From Raineyella sp964528755 (GTDB lineage: Bacteria > Actinomycetota > Actinomycetes > Propionibacteriales > Propionibacteriaceae), in contig CAZGWN010000100.1 of the NCBI GenBank assembly GCA_964528755.1, positions 1 through 7,986 on the forward strand: DNA of 7,986 bases, given 5' to 3'. Within the stretch, counting starts at the first letter, position 1. The number at the start of each line of letters is the position of its first letter. Below the pieces are notes generated by a model, which was given only the letters and a program-made list of their open reading frames with translations, did no database searches and was not told the origin of the DNA. A program made the position numbers and the translations under genes. This document shows, one piece after another, positions 5,532 to 7,986 of this stretch.

Positions 5532-5559
5532 GCTAGCTATATGGCAGGGATTGTGTCAA
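5530..5559 (-). promoter_or_regulatory. Promoter of the rhamnogalacturonan lyase operon
   Basis: On the minus strand, TTGACA (5559-5554) is a perfect -35 and TAGCTT (5535-5530) a TANNNT -10, separated by 18 bp. The expected start is near 5523-5524, leaving a short leader of about 30 nt to the ATG at 5493. An 8-bp palindrome AGCTAGCT (5531-5538) overlaps the -10. Confidence 0.6.
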
Positions 5560-5564
5560 CCTCA

Positions 5565-5575
5565 GCACAGTGTGC
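5565..5575. promoter_or_regulatory. 11-bp palindrome just upstream of the lyase -35
   Basis: GCACA-G-TGTGC is a perfect 5-1-5 palindrome ending 5 bp from the -35 box. An activator or second repressor site is plausible from position. The cognate protein is not identifiable. Confidence 0.35.
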
Positions 5576-5591
5576 CGAATAAACGAGATCG

Positions 5592-5628
5592 GCGCCCTGG
5601 GCGGACCGGCTGCGGCGGACCCGGGCGC
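5592..5628 (-). terminator. Possible terminator after the RibD-C/DHFR-like gene
   Basis: GCGCCC (5592-5597) pairs with GGGCGC (5623-5628), with two more G-C pairs inside after one mismatch and a GC-rich loop. Read on the minus strand it lies 36 bases after the stop of the 5665-6246 gene and is followed by CGATCTCGTTTATT, the only T-rich stretch nearby. It would separate that gene from the lyase promoter. Confidence 0.4.
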
Positions 5629-5664
5629 TCCCACGGCGTACGCGCGAGCACCCGTTCAGTACGG

Positions 5665-6246
5665 TCAGCGGCGCACGCGGTAGCTCAGGTGGAGCACCCG
5701 ATTGCCGTGAATCACCACGTCGGGATCCTCCAGCAGGTGCTGCGCGGCGACCGACCCGAAGTAGCGCTTGCCCGACCCGAACACCACGGGCGCGACGTCC
5801 ATGCGCACCTCGTCGACCAGGCCCGCGGCCAGCGCCTGGCCGCCGACGTCGCCTGCGGCGACCTCAACCACGCGGCCGTCGGCGAGTTCCTGCGCCCTGG
5901 TGATGGCTTCCTCGATGCTGCCGACGAAGTGAAAGGGTGCGTCGGGATGCCAGCCCTCGGGCCTGCCCCGATGGGTCACCACGACGACATGGTCGACCCC
6001 GGCCGGAGGCGTCCCATCCCAACCGTCGGTCAGGTCGAAGACATGGCGGCCGGCGATCGTCACTCCGATCTCGTTCCAATAGGGCCGGATGTGGTCAAAG
6101 GACGCCTGCGACACCTTCAGGACGCCGCTGTCATCCAGCGGCACGTCACCGTTGACCAACCAGTCGAACAGCGGTCCGGGATCGTCGTTCTCATCCGCGA
6201 CGAAACCGTCAACCGACACCGAGGCGTTCATGACTACCTTGCCCAC
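5665..6246 (-). CDS. RibD C-terminal/dihydrofolate reductase-like oxidoreductase
   Basis: This 193-residue protein belongs to the RibD_C/DHFR fold family, probably a cytoplasmic NADPH-dependent reductase. Marks are the N-terminal SVDGFVA (11-17) after a short beta strand, GRHVFDLTDGW (67-77), and the C-terminal nucleotide-site region AAGDVGGQALAAGLVDEVRM (130-149) followed by PVVFGSGKRYF (153-163). Many actinobacterial paralogues of this family have no known substrate; folate or riboflavin synthesis should not be assumed, because no folA or rib context is present. The start is GTG 6246 with AAGGAG (6253-6258) 6 nt upstream. The frame extends upstream to a TTG that overlaps the end of the AraC gene but lacks a ribosome site. 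It follows the AraC-family gene by 65 bp in the same direction, so the two may be co-transcribed, although the gap leaves room for a promoter. Confidence 0.85.
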   Translation of the reverse strand: MGKVVMNASVSVDGFVADENDDPGPLFDWLVNGDVPLDDSGVLKVSQASFDHIRPYWNEIGVTIAGRHVFDLTDGWDGTPPAGVDHVVVVTHRGRPEGWHPDAPFHFVGSIEEAITRAQELADGRVVEVAAGDVGGQALAAGLVDEVRMDVAPVVFGSGKRYFGSVAAQHLLEDPDVVIHGNRVLHLSYRVRR

Positions 6247-6252
6247 GGGATT

Positions 6253-6258
6253 CTCCTT
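6253..6258 (-). promoter_or_regulatory. Ribosome-binding site of the RibD-C/DHFR-like gene
   Basis: AAGGAG on the minus strand stands 6 nt before GTG 6246. This favours the GTG over the downstream ATG at 6231 and the upstream TTG at 6315. Confidence 0.7.
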
Positions 6259-6311
6259 CGCTGGGGATAGCGCCAAACTAATGAGTCGCGCGCTGTCGGT
6301 CTTGTAAGAAA

Positions 6312-7151
6312 TCAATCGGCCGGCAGCGACCAGCCGTCCAGCACGCTGCCGGGATGCTCACGCAGGAAGCGCCGCCGTACGTCGATGTACTTGGTCGGCG
6401 TGAGCCCGGTGAACTCCCGGAACTCGTGGCCGAAGTGGGCCTGGTCGAAGTAACCTGCACCGGCGGCCAGCTCGCCCCAGTCGATTGGTTCGGCGGGGTC
6501 GACCGCCAGCATGGTGGAGGCGAAGCGTTGGGCGCGGGCCAGCCGTTTCGGCGTGACACCGATGAGCTCTCGGAACCGGTGAGCCAGATGAGTGTTGCTG
6601 ATACCGGCCGCGTCGCTCAGCTCGCCGATCGACACTGCCCCGCCGTTCGCCATGATGACGCCGCCGATGTGGCGAACCAGGCCCAGGCCCGCGGTTTCAC
6701 GCAGTCGTCGTATCAGCTCATCCCCCAACAGCGTCAGCATCTCGTGCGGTGCGGCCGCTGTGGCCAGCCGGTCCCGCAGCTCGGTGACGGCGGGCCGCCC
6801 CCAGACCTGCTCGATCGTCGCCGGCCGGTCTCGTAGCTCGGCTGCGGGCATCGGCAGGAACGGTGCCAGGCCCCACGGCTTGATGTGTGCGCCGACGGAG
6901 CGGGTCGGGGATGGGTAACCGAAGTCCCACGCGCGGGTGGGCATGGCGACCACGCAGCCGTCGGCGTACTCGGTCGTCTCGATGTCGTCGCCGCCGCGGA
7001 TGCGGAACGGCGCCCCGATGTTGACAATGAGCAGCGTCGCCGGGGCCGGCGGCAGCATCAGCCGGGCGTACGGCGGCGACCCCTCCAGGTAGTAGAGGTC
7101 ATCGATCAGCCCGTCCAGCGGCGGTCGGGGCGCTGCGGACACGTACTCCAT
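6312..7151 (-). CDS. AraC-family transcriptional regulator
   Basis: This 279-residue protein is an AraC/XylS-type activator or repressor. The N-terminal ~150 residues form a ligand- or partner-sensing part of the kind that begins PPLDGLIDDLYYLEG and contains LMLPPAPATLLIVNIGAPF (32-50) and GAHIKPWGLAPFLP (87-100), similar to DUF6597-type cupin domains. The C-terminal ~110 residues carry two helix-turn-helices: SIGELSDAAGISNTHLAHRF (174-193) and the signature second one with GYFDQAHFGHEFREFTGLTP (233-252). The inducer is unknown. The start at ATG 7151 is chosen because the domain begins right there. No Shine-Dalgarno is visible, but GATACT ends 7 nt upstream and could be a -10 of a leaderless transcript. 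An upstream GTG at 7262 would add 37 residues with no domain character. Likely targets are itself, the reductase downstream or the permease upstream; none can be shown. Confidence 0.88.
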   Translation of the reverse strand: MEYVSAAPRPPLDGLIDDLYYLEGSPPYARLMLPPAPATLLIVNIGAPFRIRGGDDIETTEYADGCVVAMPTRAWDFGYPSPTRSVGAHIKPWGLAPFLPMPAAELRDRPATIEQVWGRPAVTELRDRLATAAAPHEMLTLLGDELIRRLRETAGLGLVRHIGGVIMANGGAVSIGELSDAAGISNTHLAHRFRELIGVTPKRLARAQRFASTMLAVDPAEPIDWGELAAGAGYFDQAHFGHEFREFTGLTPTKYIDVRRRFLREHPGSVLDGWSLPAD

Positions 7152-7260
7152 GCGTGTGAGTATCCCCGAGGAGGCCCATCCCGGCACGAGAACGGGTGCC
7201 TGTCGCCCAACCATCTCGGTCGTGACAGGACCGATCCGCGCGGGACCAGGCGCGGCACTC

Positions 7261-7275
7261 ACCGCCGGGTGCGGT
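7261..7275 (-). terminator. Weak hairpin at the end of the permease gene
   Basis: ACCGC (7261-7265) pairs with GCGGT (7271-7275) around CGGGT, directly at the permease stop. The stem is only 5 bp and has no T-run, so termination here is uncertain. Confidence 0.25.
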
Positions 7276-7986
7276 CAGAAGGGCCAGATCAGGGGCACCC
7301 ACAGGACCGCCACCGCCAGGAAGAGCACGAGCAGGGGCAGGCCCAGTTTCCAGTAGTCGGTGAAGTGGTAGTTGCCGGGTTCCATCACCAGGGTGTTGGC
7401 GGGGGTCGCCACCGGGGTCAGGAAGGAGGCGGCGCCGGCGACCGCGAGCGCCATCATGAAGGGCAGCACGGACGCCTGCAGGTCGGTGGCGAGCCCGGTC
7501 GCGATCGGCACCATGATCAGGACGGTGGCGGTGTTGGAGACGAGTTGGCCGAGGACCATCGTCAGGACGCAGATCGCCAGCAGCGCCAGATAGGGGCTGG
7601 CGCCGCCCACGGCGGCGAGCAGTCCGGTGGCGACCAGATCTGCGGCCCCGGTGTTGGCGAAGGCGGTCGACAGCGGGATCATGCCGGCCACCACCACGAC
7701 GGTGGTCCACGAGACCGACCGATAGGCCTGGGTCGGCGTCAGCACGCCGGTCAGCACGATCATGCAGGCCGCCAGGAGGGCGGCGATCACGGGCGGCACG
7801 AGCCCGCCGGCCAGCAGGACGACCATCGCAGCCATGACGCCGATCGCCCGCTTCGCCCCCTTCCCGAACGGCACCGCGCGGCGCAGGCGGGCAGGATCGT
7901 CGACGACCAGTACGTCCGGGCCCGCGGTGTGCCTCTGGAGGTCCACCCAGGGGCCGCGCAACAGCAGGGTGTCGCCCGCCTGCAGG
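7275..7986 (-). CDS. SLC13/DASS-family permease, C-terminal part (5' end outside window)
   Basis: The 236 visible residues are the C-terminal half of an inner-membrane anion transporter of the SLC13/DASS type (dicarboxylate, sulfate or similar anions, often sodium-coupled). The first residues, LQAGDTLLLRGPW, are the end of a TrkA-C (RCK) regulatory domain, which in bacterial members sits in the loop between the two transport halves. After a basic linker come about six hydrophobic segments. Family signatures are VVVAGMIPLSTAFANTGAAD, VSNTATVLIMVPIA and the substrate/cation hairpin LTPVATPANTLVMEPGNYHF, then DYWKLGLPLLVLFLAV to the C-terminus LIWPF. The SNT and TPxATPxN motifs are both intact, so the gene looks functional. 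The open frame runs through the window edge, so no start can be given. The stop lies 123 bp from the AraC start in the same direction. The transported anion cannot be decided; a uronate or sulfate would be speculation. Confidence 0.9.
   Translation of the reverse strand, partial: LQAGDTLLLRGPWVDLQRHTAGPDVLVVDDPARLRRAVPFGKGAKRAIGVMAAMVVLLAGGLVPPVIAALLAACMIVLTGVLTPTQAYRSVSWTTVVVVAGMIPLSTAFANTGAADLVATGLLAAVGGASPYLALLAICVLTMVLGQLVSNTATVLIMVPIATGLATDLQASVLPFMMALAVAGAASFLTPVATPANTLVMEPGNYHFTDYWKLGLPLLVLFLAVAVLWVPLIWPF

Noticed and set aside
6275..6280. TAGTTT on the minus strand as a -10 for the reductase gene
   Set aside because: It fits TANNNT, but no -35 lies at a usual distance (the nearest TTACAA is 21 bp away), so a separate promoter is not supported well enough to list.

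Overview
This 7,986-base window has very high GC content, a strong GC bias at third codon positions, GTG start codons, TANNNT-type -10 boxes placed 6-7 nt before ATG codons, and a helix-turn-helix/membrane/DUF2690 architecture. Together these point to a chromosomal segment of a high-GC Actinomycetota (soil or plant-litter actinomycete type). The genus cannot be fixed from the sequence alone. No rRNA, tRNA, CRISPR array, transposase or integrase was seen.

Layout. (1) 1-1740 holds small regulatory and decayed genes. A solitary HicB-like protein with a C-terminal helix-turn-helix (+, 141-542) faces the 5' part of an APH/choline-kinase-like phosphotransferase that has lost its catalytic half (-, 585-833). 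Behind that is a membrane-anchored helix-turn-helix/DUF2690 gene (-, 872-1735) interrupted by an in-frame TAA inside its transmembrane segment. (2) 1736-2317 is a 582-base stretch without a recognisable gene. It is rich in strong inverted repeats and holds one possible small ORF. (3) 2318-2740 (+) is a META-domain lipoprotein, apparently leaderless. It converges on the next operon across an 11-bp perfect hairpin that probably acts as a bidirectional terminator.

(4) 2785-5493 (-) is the best-defined functional unit: a two-gene operon for secreted degradation of rhamnogalacturonan (pectin backbone) or a related rhamnose/uronic-acid glycan. The first gene is a divergent YesW-type (PL11-like) lyase with a Sec-type signal. 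The second, 3 nt downstream, is a Tat-exported DUF6250-like beta-sandwich protein. Upstream is a promoter with a consensus TTGACA -35, a TTTATG-N4-CATAAA palindrome at the predicted transcription start, and an 11-bp palindrome just upstream of the -35. This resembles a substrate-responsive promoter.

(5) 5665-7151 (-) encodes an AraC-family regulator followed by a RibD-C/dihydrofolate-reductase-like oxidoreductase with a strong ribosome-binding site. They lie 65 bp apart and may be co-transcribed. (6) 7275-7986 (-) is the C-terminal half of an SLC13/DASS-type anion permease with a TrkA-C (RCK) remnant, running off the right edge.

Most of the window is ordinary accessory actinobacterial sequence. 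The parts most worth a second look are the nonsense codon in the DUF2690 gene, the divergent lyase with its operator-like promoter, and the structured intergenic region. I do not see a clearly new multi-gene defence or signalling system.
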